A DNA stretch of 32,665 nucleotides from DATGKR01 sp035294565. Lineage in GTDB: Bacteria > Actinomycetota > Acidimicrobiia > Acidimicrobiales > Palsa-688. A model generated the notes under the pieces. That model made no database searches, was not told where the DNA came from, and saw nothing but the letters and a program-made list of their open reading frames with translations. How positions within the stretch are numbered: the stretch's first letter is position 1; every line of letters starts with the position of its first letter. The position numbers were made by a program, and so were the translations under genes. This document shows, one piece after another, positions 22,860-30,592 of this stretch. The stretch is from contig DATGKR010000152.1 of the NCBI GenBank assembly GCA_035294565.1, forward strand, positions 1 through 32,665, read 5' to 3'.

Positions 22860-24323
22860 TCACGCCCTGGCCGTGCCAGCCGGCGTCGGGGGGAGGGAGG
22901 CGGCCGGCCGGAGGGCCACGACCATGCGCGTCCCCCCGCCGGGGCCGGTCGGCGACTCCGCTCTCACCGCGCCGCCCATCGCCGCAACCAGCTCGGCGAC
23001 GATCGCCAGGCCCAGGCCGGAACCCCCAGGAGGCGCCGACCCGTTGCGCTGGGGGACGCTGCGGGCGACGAACAGGCGGTCGAACACGTGGGGCAGGTCG
23101 GCAGGAGCGATCCCCGGGCCGTCGTCGGACACCGCCAGCCGCGGCCCTTCCGGGCCGGCCGACGCCGATAGGGCCACCGACGACCTGGCGTAGCGCAGAG
23201 CGTTCTCCACCAGGTTGGCGACGACCTGGGCGAGGCGGTCGGGGTCGGCCGCCACCCACACCGGCTGGCGGCTCTCGACGGTGAGCGAGACGCCGAGCTC
23301 GCCGGCGGACGGCGCGAAGGCGCTTGCCGCTGCCGACAGTGTCGCTGACAACTCGACCGGTTGGATGTGCAGCGTGAAGCGGCGGGCCTCGAACGTCGCC
23401 AGCCCCAGCAGGTCGCCCACGAGGCGCTCGAGGCGGCGCGCCTCGGAGGCGATCACGGCGGCGGCCGCGGTCGCGTCGGCGGTCGCCCCGTCCTCGATCG
23501 CCTCGGCGAAACCCCGGATCGACGTCAAAGGGGTGCGCAGCTCGTGGGAGACCGACTGCAGGAACTGGCGTTCGGCGCCCTTCGCCTGGGCGAGGTTGGC
23601 GGCCATGGCGTTCACCGATTCGGCCAGCCCCGCCAGCTCCGGGTCGGTGCCCGGCGGGGCCGGCACCCTCGCGTCGAGGTCACCGGCGGCGATGCGGCTG
23701 GTCACCTCCTGGGCGGCCCGCACCGGGGCGACGAACCTCCGCCCCAGCCGGTAGGCGACGAGGCCGGCGACGGCGAGGATCACCAGTGCGGACACGGCGA
23801 ACCACGGCCCCGCCGTGGCGAGGCTGCTCGGCGCCCGGCGGCTGAGGACGATCACGAGCGTCACCCGCCGGGGGACCGCGCCCAGCTGGATCTCGGTGGA
23901 GAACGGCACCGCCGCGAAGACCACCGAACCGGCTCTGCCCGACACGGTCTCGTCCTGGGAGAGAGCCGTCGGGTCGAGGTCGGCGGCTCGCAGGCCGGCC
24001 GGCAGCGCCGGAGCCTGCCGTGGCGCGGCCGGCTGGAAGAGTGTTCCGGTGAGCGGCCGGAGGCCGACGACCGCCGACCCGTCGAGGCGCAGCGGGGCGC
24101 GCAACGCCAGCAGCAAGGTCCGAAGCGCCTTCGCCGGGTCGCTGCCGTTGGCCGTGACCGCCTCACGCTCGAAGGTGGTGGCCAGCGCCTGCGCCTCGTG
24201 GACCAGCTCCTTGCGGGTCTGGGAGTCGGCGGCGTTCTGGGCGAGGGCGAGGCTGGTCAGGCCCGACAGGATCAGCGTGGCGAGCACCATCGCCACCATG
24301 GCGATCGTGAGACGCCGCCTCAC
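22860..24323 (-). CDS. Membrane sensor histidine kinase
   Basis: A 487-residue kinase. TM1 lies at about 8-30, an extracytoplasmic sensor region at about 31-165, and TM2 at about 172-193, followed by HAMP. The H box is SVSHELRTPLTSIRGFAEAI (the His autophosphorylates). The N box is LVENALRYA, G1 SDDGPGIAPADLPHVFDRLF, and G2 GGSGLGLAIVAELV. The signal is unknown; the sensor region lacks a recognisable domain. GTG at 24323 lies 3 bases after the response-regulator stop, so the two form one operon. The C-terminal tail is Pro/Ala-rich. Confidence 0.93.
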   Translation of the reverse strand: MRRRLTIAMVAMVLATLILSGLTSLALAQNAADSQTRKELVHEAQALATTFEREAVTANGSDPAKALRTLLLALRAPLRLDGSAVVGLRPLTGTLFQPAAPRQAPALPAGLRAADLDPTALSQDETVSGRAGSVVFAAVPFSTEIQLGAVPRRVTLVIVLSRRAPSSLATAGPWFAVSALVILAVAGLVAYRLGRRFVAPVRAAQEVTSRIAAGDLDARVPAPPGTDPELAGLAESVNAMAANLAQAKGAERQFLQSVSHELRTPLTSIRGFAEAIEDGATADATAAAAVIASEARRLERLVGDLLGLATFEARRFTLHIQPVELSATLSAAASAFAPSAGELGVSLTVESRQPVWVAADPDRLAQVVANLVENALRYARSSVALSASAGPEGPRLAVSDDGPGIAPADLPHVFDRLFVARSVPQRNGSAPPGGSGLGLAIVAELVAAMGGAVRAESPTGPGGGTRMVVALRPAASLPPTPAGTARA

Positions 24324-24326
24324 CTC

Positions 24327-25004
24327 TCAGTCCAGCCTGTAGCCGACGCCCCACACGGTGGTGAGCGACAGCGCGGGACCCAGCTTCTTGCGGAGCTGAC
24401 CGACGTGAACGTCGACGGTCCGCTCGTCGCCGTACCACCCGACGCCCCAGACGGCGTCGAGGAGCTGCTGCCGGGAGAGCGCCAGCCCCCGGTTGGCTGC
24501 CAGGTGGGCGAGCAGGTCCAGCTCGCGCGCGGTCAAGGCGACCGGCGTCCCGTCGACGCGCGCCTCGCGCCTTCCAAGGTCCACCTCGACGGCGCCGGCT
24601 TCGAGCACCGCCGGCTGCCCGGGCCCGGGCGCCTCGGCGCGCCTCAGAATCGCTTTCACCCTGGCTGCCAGTTCCCGCGGGGAGAAGGGCTTGGTCACGT
24701 AATCGTCGGCGCCGAGCTCGAAGCCCAGGACCCGGTCGATCTCCTCGGCGCGGGCGGTGAGGATCATCACCGGCACGGTGCTGGCGGCGCGTAGGCGACG
24801 GCAGACCTCGAAGCCGTCGACGGTCCCGGGCAGGCCGACGTCGAGGATCACCAGGCGCGGCCGTTCCCTCTCGACAGCGTCCAGGCCCGCCTGCCCGTCG
24901 ACGGCCTGCACCACGCGATGGCCGTCGCGGCGCAGGTACATGTCGATCAGGTCGGCTATGTGCGGGTCGTCCTCGACGACGACGATCGTCCCTGGCTCGC
25001 CCAT
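24327..25004 (-). CDS. OmpR/PhoB-family response regulator
   Basis: A 225-residue two-domain regulator. The receiver domain (1-120) has the acidic pair E11-D12, phospho-acceptor D55 (LVILDVGLPG), T83 and K105 (YVTKPFSP). The winged-helix DNA-binding domain (about 130-225) has ARELDLLAHLAANRG, LLDAVWG, RTVDVHVGQLRKKLG and the wing VWGVGYRLD. ATG at 25004 is preceded by GGGCGGGG. It is divergent from the LMW phosphatase across 42 bp. Targets are not visible, though its own promoter is a usual one. Confidence 0.95.
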   Translation of the reverse strand: MGEPGTIVVVEDDPHIADLIDMYLRRDGHRVVQAVDGQAGLDAVERERPRLVILDVGLPGTVDGFEVCRRLRAASTVPVMILTARAEEIDRVLGFELGADDYVTKPFSPRELAARVKAILRRAEAPGPGQPAVLEAGAVEVDLGRREARVDGTPVALTARELDLLAHLAANRGLALSRQQLLDAVWGVGWYGDERTVDVHVGQLRKKLGPALSLTTVWGVGYRLD

Positions 25005-25046
25005 CCCCGCCCAGTGTGGCAGCTGCGGATCATGAAAGTATGAAGC

Positions 25047-25523
25047 GTGTACCGCATCGCCATGGTCTGCCTCGGCAACATCTGCCGCTCGCCGATGGCA
25101 GCGTCGGTGGCCCGCGCCCTGCTCGACGAGGCCGGCCTGTCAGGGGCGGTGGAGGTTGAGTCGTTCGGGACCGCCGGCTACCACGCCGGCGAACCGGCCG
25201 ATAGGCGCGCCGACGCGGCGCTGGCCCGGCGCGGATGGCCGACGGGCGGCCACGCCGCCCGCCAGTTGACCAAGGCTGACCTCAGCCGCTTCGACCTGAT
25301 CCTCTGCGCCGATCAGGCGAACGTCGCCGCCGTGCGTGCCCTCTCGCCAGGCGACGAACCGCCGCCGCTGCGCCTGCTGCGCAGCTACGACCCCGCCGCT
25401 GCCGGCGCCTTGGAGATCCCCGACCCGTGGGGCCTCGACGACGCCGACTTCGACCGTGTGCTGGAGATCATCGAGCGCTCCTGCCGCGGCCTCGTCGAGC
25501 AGCTCGCCGCCCGCGTCCGGTGA
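25047..25523 (+). CDS. Low-molecular-weight protein tyrosine phosphatase family protein
   Basis: A 158-residue LMW-PTP. The P-loop is VCLGNICRSPM, with nucleophile C8 and R14. The general acid is D126 in EIPDPWGLD. Family members dephosphorylate tyrosines or, in one subgroup, protein-bound ribulosamine or erythrulosamine 5-phosphates. GTG 25047 is the start. Its stop overlaps the fructosamine-kinase-like gene (GTGA), an arrangement that favours the sugar-damage repair role over tyrosine signalling. No tyrosine kinase is nearby. Confidence 0.92.
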   Translation: MYRIAMVCLGNICRSPMAASVARALLDEAGLSGAVEVESFGTAGYHAGEPADRRADAALARRGWPTGGHAARQLTKADLSRFDLILCADQANVAAVRALSPGDEPPPLRLLRSYDPAAAGALEIPDPWGLDDADFDRVLEIIERSCRGLVEQLAARVR

Positions 25524-26212
25524 CCAGGGTGGTGGTCAAAGAAGGGCCGTCAGCTGCCGACGAGGCCCGGGGGCTCAGGCTCCTCGCCGCGGTGCCAGGA
25601 GGCCCGGCCGTGCCGCGGGTCGTGAGCGCCGGGGAGCGACGCCTGGAGATCGAGTGGGTGGACCACGTGGAGCGGACTCCCGCTCACGAGGAGGAGCTCG
25701 GCCGCCGGCTCGCGTCCCTCCACGCCGCCCCGTGGCCCGAGTGGGGGGGAGGCTCTTCCTGGATCGGGGACTGCCCCGTGGACCCCTCCCCGGCAACCGG
25801 TGCGGCCGGCTTCTACGGCCGGCGGCTGGCGGACCTGGCCCGAAGGAGCCGCCTGGAAGGGGCCGTCGAGCCGGTGGTCGAGCGTCTCGACCGGCTCGTG
25901 CCGCCAGGGCCGCCGTCCCTGCTCCACGGGGACCTGTGGTGGGGCAACGTCGTCTGGGGCGCCGGGGGGCGACCCTGGGTGATCGACCCGTCGGTCCACG
26001 GCGGCCACGCCGAGGAGGACCTGGCGATGCTCGCCCTCTTCGGCGACATACCCCCCCGGCTGCTCGGCGCCTACCTGGAGGTCCACCCGCTCGGCGACGG
26101 CTGGCGGGAGCGCGTCGGGCTGTGGCAGCTCTACCCCCTGCTCGTGCACTCGGTCCTCTTCGGCGGCTCCTACCGGCAGCGGGCAGCGGCCGTCGCCGCC
26201 CGCTTCTCGTAG
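25520..26212 (+). CDS. Fructosamine/ribulosamine 3-kinase family protein
   Basis: A 230-residue kinase-fold protein. The ATP-anchoring Lys is in VVVKEGPSA. The catalytic loop is LLHGDLWWGNVVW. The metal-binding Asp with its family-specific tail is WVIDPSVHGGHAEEDLAM (DP-x4-GH-x-E-x-DLAM). Both are diagnostic of fructosamine-3-kinase-like proteins. These phosphorylate the O3 of sugar adducts on proteins so that they fall off. It is shorter at the N-terminus than typical 280-290-residue members (the start follows directly from the GTGA overlap), so part of the N-lobe is reduced. Paired with the LMW phosphatase, it fits a protein deglycation unit. Confidence 0.88.
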   Translation: MTRVVVKEGPSAADEARGLRLLAAVPGGPAVPRVVSAGERRLEIEWVDHVERTPAHEEELGRRLASLHAAPWPEWGGGSSWIGDCPVDPSPATGAAGFYGRRLADLARRSRLEGAVEPVVERLDRLVPPGPPSLLHGDLWWGNVVWGAGGRPWVIDPSVHGGHAEEDLAMLALFGDIPPRLLGAYLEVHPLGDGWRERVGLWQLYPLLVHSVLFGGSYRQRAAAVAARFS

Positions 26213-26226
26213 AGGACCGCCGGCCC

Positions 26227-26736
26227 CTACCGCCGCCCGAGACGCTGGCGGTGCCGGGCGATGCGCGCGTCGAGCTCGGCGAGGAACACGCCCAGGCGGT
26301 CCAGCTTGGCCTGCACGGAGGATCTGAGGTCCTCCAGGGCCTGGATGCCCTCCTCCGCGACCCGGCGCTGCTGGTCCCCGTCCGGGCTGCGGCGGTAGCG
26401 GTCCCGCACGTCGTCGAGGCGGTCCTCGGCGTCGACGACGGCGCGGATCTCCTCGAGGTTGAAGCCCATCAGGGCCTGCAGCTCCCGTATTCGCAGCACT
26501 TTCTCGACGTCGGCCTCGCAGTAGCAGCGGCTACCCCCGGGGCGGCGCGCTGCCGGCGTCAGGAGGCCGACCTCTTCGTAGTAGCGGAGGGTGCGTTCTG
26601 ACACCCCGGTCCGGGCGGCGACCGAGCCGATCGAGCCGAGGCCCGCCCCGTGGTCGCAGTGGCGGTGGTAGCCGCCCGGATCGGCGTCCACGTCGGCCGG
26701 CACGCCCGACCCTGCCGGGGCGGCCCGGGTGCTCAC
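26227..26736 (-). CDS. MerR-family transcriptional regulator
   Basis: A 169-residue regulator. The winged-helix MerR DNA-binding domain lies at about 34-105: SVAARTGVSERTLRYYEEVG, LLTPAARRPGGSRCYCEADV, and LRIRELQALMGFNLEEIRAV. A C-terminal coiled coil (about 125-165: ALEDLRSSVQAKLDRLGVFL) serves dimerisation. An unusual N-terminal extension (1-33) includes HRHCDHG, a possible metal-binding patch. No classical Cys sensor is seen in the C-terminal part, so the inducer may be organic. GTG at 26736 overlaps the MFS pump stop (GTGA), so it is made from the same mRNA. It likely binds the ACGT-N2-ACGT boxes upstream of both pumps. Confidence 0.9.
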   Translation of the reverse strand: MSTRAAPAGSGVPADVDADPGGYHRHCDHGAGLGSIGSVAARTGVSERTLRYYEEVGLLTPAARRPGGSRCYCEADVEKVLRIRELQALMGFNLEEIRAVVDAEDRLDDVRDRYRRSPDGDQQRRVAEEGIQALEDLRSSVQAKLDRLGVFLAELDARIARHRQRLGRR

Positions 26737-28568
26737 CGGTCTCTCCGGGCCGGCCGCACGTGCCGGCGGCCCCGCGCCGGCTGCTGGGTCAACTCCCTGC
26801 GGGCCGGCCGCGGCGCAGCGACCTGCCGGGCAAGTCCGGCGCGGTCCGGCTGCGCCGCGGCGGGCTCCTCGCTGTAGTGGTACTTTCCGCCCCTCAGCCA
26901 CGACGCCCCGGCGGCCACGACGCAGGCGATCATGGCGAAGTCGAACGCTTGGCGCAGCCCCGCCATGAACGAGGGGGAGACCAGATTGGGGAAGAAGCTG
27001 CGTCCCGTCAGGTAGGCGGCTCGGGCGTGCGGCAGGTGGGACAACACCGGGCCGAGCAGCTGGGACATCGGGTTGTAGCCCAAGAAGGCGGCGAACAGCG
27101 CCCCGGTGGGCGGCAGGTGCGACACCTTGCTCGCCGCGGCGGCGGGCACCCCCTGGGCGGTGAGACCGTGGTAGAGGGTCCCGGGGAGCCCGCTGGCCAG
27201 GCCGCTGATGATCAACGTGAAGAAGATGCCTATGGACAGCACCATTGACGAGTTCTGGAAGGTGGCCGCCATGCCGGCGCCGGCGCCCCGCTGGTTGGGC
27301 GGCAGGCTGTTCATGATCCCCGCTCGGTTGGGCGACGAGAACAGGCCCATGGCCAGCCCGTTCAAAAGGAGCAGCAGGGCGAACCACACGTAGGAGAAGT
27401 TGGCGGGCAGCAGCTCGAGAAGCCCGAAGCTGGCGGCCGCGGCGATCATCCCCCCAGTGGCGAAGGGACGAGCGCCGAAATGGTCGGAGAGGAACCCCGA
27501 CAGCGGACCGGCGATCAGGAACCCCGCGGTGAGCGGCAGCATGAAGATCCCCGCCCAAAGCGGCGTCTGAGAGAAGCTGTAGCCGTGCTGGGGGAGCCAG
27601 ATCCCCTGCAGCCAGATGATGAGGATGAACATCATCCCGCCTCGCCCGAGGGCGGCGAGCAGGCCGGCGAAGTTGCCGGCGGCGAAGGCGCGGATCTTGA
27701 ACAGGGGGAGCCGGAACATCGGGTCGGAGACCTTGGTCTCGATGAAGCCGAACAGGATCAGCACGGCGACCCCGCCGGCCAGCGCCGCGATCACCGCCGG
27801 GTTGGTCCAACCCATCGTGTGGCCGCCGTAGGGCTCGATGCCGTAGGTGATGCCCACCAGCACGGCGATCAGCCCGACGGCGAAGGTCAGGTTGCCCCAC
27901 CAGTCGATCCTCGCCGGGGTGCGGACCCCCTTCTCCACCAGCTTGAAGTAGGCCCACACGGTGCCGAAGAGGCCGAAGGGCACCGAGACGAGGAACACGT
28001 AGCGCCAGCCGATCGGCCCCAGCACCCCCCCGAGCACCAGCCCGATGAACGAACCGCCGATGGCGGCCACCTGGTTGGTTCCCAGGGCCAGGCCGCGCTG
28101 GTTGGGCGGGAAGGCGTCGGTGAGGATCGCCGAGGAGTTGGCGAAGAGCAGCGCCCCTCCGATGCCCTGTCCGACCCGCATGATGATGAGCCACAGCGCC
28201 GCGCTCGCTCCCTGCATCCAGGTGAGCGAGAGGAGCACGGAGAAGGCGGTGAAGACGGCGAAGCCGAGGTTGTACATCCGCACCCGGCCGAACATGTCGC
28301 CCAGGCGGCCGAAGCTGACGACCAGCACGGACGTGACGACCATGAAGCCCATGAGCAGCCAGAGGAAGTAGCTGGTGTTCCCCGGTGTCAGCGGGTTGAG
28401 GTGGATGCCCCGGAAGATGTCGGGGAGGGAGATGAGGATGATCGACTGGTTGATCGTCACCATCAGCATCCCCAGGGTGGTGTTCGACAGGGCCAGCCAC
28501 TTGCCCCGGTAGCGGTCGCCCTGGTCGAGGGCGGCGGGTTCCGCCGTTGTCACGCTCGTCCGCGTCAC
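26733..28568 (-). CDS. DHA2-type MFS efflux transporter (first)
   Basis: A 611-residue, 14-TM-helix drug:H+ antiporter. FGRLGDMFGRVRMYNLGFAV is the conserved loop-2-3 motif A (GRLGDMFGRR-like). RVGQGIGGALLFANSSAILT is motif B, with the conserved Arg. GSFIGLVLGGVLGPIGWR is motif C, the antiporter motif. It exports lipophilic compounds, probably toxic; substrate unknown. The C-terminal cytosolic tail (about 565-611) is Arg/Pro/Gln-rich. It is about two-thirds identical by eye to the second pump, except in the tail. GTG at 28568 follows GGGAGG, although the spacing is only 3 bases, so a second GTG at 28553 is possible. MerR is its downstream partner. Confidence 0.92.
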   Translation of the reverse strand: MTRTSVTTAEPAALDQGDRYRGKWLALSNTTLGMLMVTINQSIILISLPDIFRGIHLNPLTPGNTSYFLWLLMGFMVVTSVLVVSFGRLGDMFGRVRMYNLGFAVFTAFSVLLSLTWMQGASAALWLIIMRVGQGIGGALLFANSSAILTDAFPPNQRGLALGTNQVAAIGGSFIGLVLGGVLGPIGWRYVFLVSVPFGLFGTVWAYFKLVEKGVRTPARIDWWGNLTFAVGLIAVLVGITYGIEPYGGHTMGWTNPAVIAALAGGVAVLILFGFIETKVSDPMFRLPLFKIRAFAAGNFAGLLAALGRGGMMFILIIWLQGIWLPQHGYSFSQTPLWAGIFMLPLTAGFLIAGPLSGFLSDHFGARPFATGGMIAAAASFGLLELLPANFSYVWFALLLLLNGLAMGLFSSPNRAGIMNSLPPNQRGAGAGMAATFQNSSMVLSIGIFFTLIISGLASGLPGTLYHGLTAQGVPAAAASKVSHLPPTGALFAAFLGYNPMSQLLGPVLSHLPHARAAYLTGRSFFPNLVSPSFMAGLRQAFDFAMIACVVAAGASWLRGGKYHYSEEPAAAQPDRAGLARQVAAPRPARRELTQQPARGRRHVRPARRDR

Positions 28569-28581
28569 GATCCTCCCATCC

Positions 28582-28620
28582 TTTACGTCAACGTCAGGTA
28601 CGTATCTTACGTTGACGTCA
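28582..28620. promoter_or_regulatory. Two MerR-type operator boxes upstream of the first MFS pump
   Basis: Box 1: TTTACGTCAACGTCA (28582-28596), core ACGT-CA-ACGT at 28585-28594. Box 2: TTACGTTGACGTCA (28607-28620), core ACGT-TG-ACGT at 28609-28618. The cores are inverted copies of each other with centres 24 bp apart, and they lie 14-52 bases before the pump start. The ACGT-N2-ACGT pattern is a known kind of MerR-family operator. The downstream MerR gene is the best candidate binder. Confidence 0.65.
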
Positions 28621-28634
28621 GCGAGAAGAGGCCG

Positions 28635-28662
28635 TTTTTTTTCCGGAGAAAAATGCCCCGGC
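28635..28662 (-). terminator. Possible terminator of the second MFS gene, with an 8-base T/A tract
   Basis: On the minus strand, after the pump stop at 28663, a CCGG...CCGG stem (spanning an ATTTTTCT loop) is followed by eight A bases (T8 at 28635-28642 on the plus strand). An A-run after a hairpin is not a typical terminator, and T8 would serve the plus strand only, so this is weak. The homopolymer stands out in a GC-rich genome. Confidence 0.3.
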
Positions 28663-30429
28663 TCACTCGGTGGCCACGGCCGCCGACTCTGCGACCACCT
28701 CGGCGGTGGGCTCGTCGAGCGGCGCGCCCTGTTCGTCGTGCACGTACCGGCCGCCTCGCAGCACAGAGGCGAAGGCGCCGACGACGCAGGCGGCGAAAGC
28801 GAAGTCGAACGCCTCGTGCAGGCCCTGGCTGAACGGCTTGGAGATCAGGTGCGGGAAGAACGACCGCCCCGTCAGGTAGGTCGCTGTGTGGGCGGGCAGG
28901 TGGGCGATGGCGGGTCCGAGCAGCTGGGCCATCGGGTTGTAGCCGAGGAAGGCGGCGAAGAGGCTGCCGACGGGGGGAAGGTGGGAGATCTTGGCGGCGA
29001 CGGGGGCGCTGACACCCTGGGCGGTGAGGCCGTGGAAGAGGGCGGAGGGCAGGGTGGCCGCCAGGCCGAGGATCATGAGGGTGAAGAAGATGCCGATCGA
29101 CAGCACCTGCGCCGACGACATGAAAGTCATCGTCACGCCGGCGCCGGCGCCGCGCTGATCGGGCGGCAGGCTGTTCATGATCCCCGTCTGGTTGGGGGCG
29201 CCGAACATGCCCATGCCCAGCCCGGAGAGGAGCAGGATGGCCCCGAACGCCGGGTAGGAGAAGTTGACCGGCAGCACCTGTAGGAGGATGAACGACGCGG
29301 CGGCGAGGACGAGCCCGCCGGTGGCGAAAGGCCGCGCTCCGAAGCGGTCGGCGAGCACTCCGCTGGCCGGGCCGGCGACGAGGAACCCGGCGGTGAGCGG
29401 CAGCATGTAGATGCCCGCCCAGAGCGGCGTCTGCGAGAAGCTGTAGCCGTGCTGGGGCAGCCAGATGCCCTGCAGCCAGATGATGAGGATGAACATCATC
29501 CCGCCCCGGCTGAGGGCGGCCAGCAGGTTGGCGCCGTTGCCGGCGGCGAACGCCCTGATCCGGAACAGCTTCAGGCGCACCATCGGGTCCGGGACGCGGG
29601 TCTCGATGAAGCCGAAGACGACGAGCACGGCGACGCCGCCGAAGAGCATGGCCAGCACGAACGGGCTCGTCCAGCCCATCGTGTGGCCTCCGTAGGGGAG
29701 CAGTCCGTAGGTGATTCCGATGAGGAGCATGACCAGGCCGACGGCGAAGCTGAGGTTGCCCCACCAGTCGATGCGCGCCCGCTTGCGCACGCCGGTGTCG
29801 CGCAGCTTTAGGTACGCCCACACGGTGCCGAACAGGCCGAAGGGGACCGACACCAAGAACACGAGGCGCCATTCGATCGGGGCCAGCAGGCCGCCCAGGA
29901 CCAGGCCGACGAACGAGCCCGCGATCATGGCGACGTTGTTGATGCCCATCGCCAGGCCGCGTTGGGTGGGGGGGAAGGCGTCGGTGAGGATGGCGCTGGA
30001 GTTGGCCATCAACAGGGCGCCTCCGACGCCCTGGCCGACCCGCAGGATGATGAGGTAGAGCGCCGCGGCGGCGCCGTGCATCCACGACACGGACAGGAGG
30101 ATGGAGAAGGCGGTGAAGACGGCGAAGCCGAGGTTGAACATCCTCACCCGGCCGAACATGTCGCCGAGGCGGCCCAGGCTGACGACCAGGACTGCCGTTA
30201 CGACCATGAAGCCCATCAGCATCCACAGCAGGTAGCCGGTGTTCGCCGGGGTGAGGGGGTTCAGCCCGATGCCCCGGAAGATGTCGGGCAGGGCGATCAG
30301 CACTATGGAGGAGTTGAGGACCGCCATGAGCACGCCGAGGGTCGTGTTGGAAAGGGCGATCCACTTGTACTCGAGGCCGTGGCTGCCGCCGGCGCCGTCG
30401 CGGTCGGTTCTCTCCAGCGTCGTCGTCAT
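28663..30429 (-). CDS. DHA2-type MFS efflux transporter (second, paralogue)
   Basis: A 588-residue, 14-TM protein with the same order of motifs as the first pump: LGRLGDMFGRVRMFNLGFAV, RVGQGVGGALLMANSSAILT, GSFVGLVLGGLLAPIEWR. Long stretches are identical to the first pump (such as GGMMFILIIWLQGIWLPQHG), so this is a tandem duplication that has since diverged. The N- and C-terminal tails differ. ATG at 30429 is preceded by GAGAGG, 11 bases upstream. It sits upstream of the first pump in the same direction but has its own operator and promoter, so it can be induced separately or together. Confidence 0.92.
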   Translation of the reverse strand: MTTTLERTDRDGAGGSHGLEYKWIALSNTTLGVLMAVLNSSIVLIALPDIFRGIGLNPLTPANTGYLLWMLMGFMVVTAVLVVSLGRLGDMFGRVRMFNLGFAVFTAFSILLSVSWMHGAAAALYLIILRVGQGVGGALLMANSSAILTDAFPPTQRGLAMGINNVAMIAGSFVGLVLGGLLAPIEWRLVFLVSVPFGLFGTVWAYLKLRDTGVRKRARIDWWGNLSFAVGLVMLLIGITYGLLPYGGHTMGWTSPFVLAMLFGGVAVLVVFGFIETRVPDPMVRLKLFRIRAFAAGNGANLLAALSRGGMMFILIIWLQGIWLPQHGYSFSQTPLWAGIYMLPLTAGFLVAGPASGVLADRFGARPFATGGLVLAAASFILLQVLPVNFSYPAFGAILLLSGLGMGMFGAPNQTGIMNSLPPDQRGAGAGVTMTFMSSAQVLSIGIFFTLMILGLAATLPSALFHGLTAQGVSAPVAAKISHLPPVGSLFAAFLGYNPMAQLLGPAIAHLPAHTATYLTGRSFFPHLISKPFSQGLHEAFDFAFAACVVGAFASVLRGGRYVHDEQGAPLDEPTAEVVAESAAVATE

Positions 30430-30475
30430 ATCTGCTCGTTCCTCTCGGGTCCTGCGCCTGCTCGTCGCCCCGCCA

Positions 30476-30494
30476 ATATTAACGTTAACGGTAA
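30476..30494 (-). promoter_or_regulatory. Operator and -10 of the second MFS pump
   Basis: TTAACGTTAACGGTAA (30479-30494) fits TTNACGTNNACGTNAA with one mismatch and contains the perfect palindrome TTAACGTTAA. On the minus strand, a TAATAT -10-like box (30481-30476) overlaps its edge, so a bound protein would control RNA polymerase directly. It shares the core spacing with the two boxes before the first pump. A -35 box is not obvious. Confidence 0.6.
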
Positions 30495-30592
30495 GGTAGG
30501 GCGAGGGCGTCTCGATCATGGCCGCGCGAGGCGACCACGCCGGGGAGCGAGCGAGCGAAGTTGTGCGCCGGTCCGAGCGGCGCGGGAAGCTC

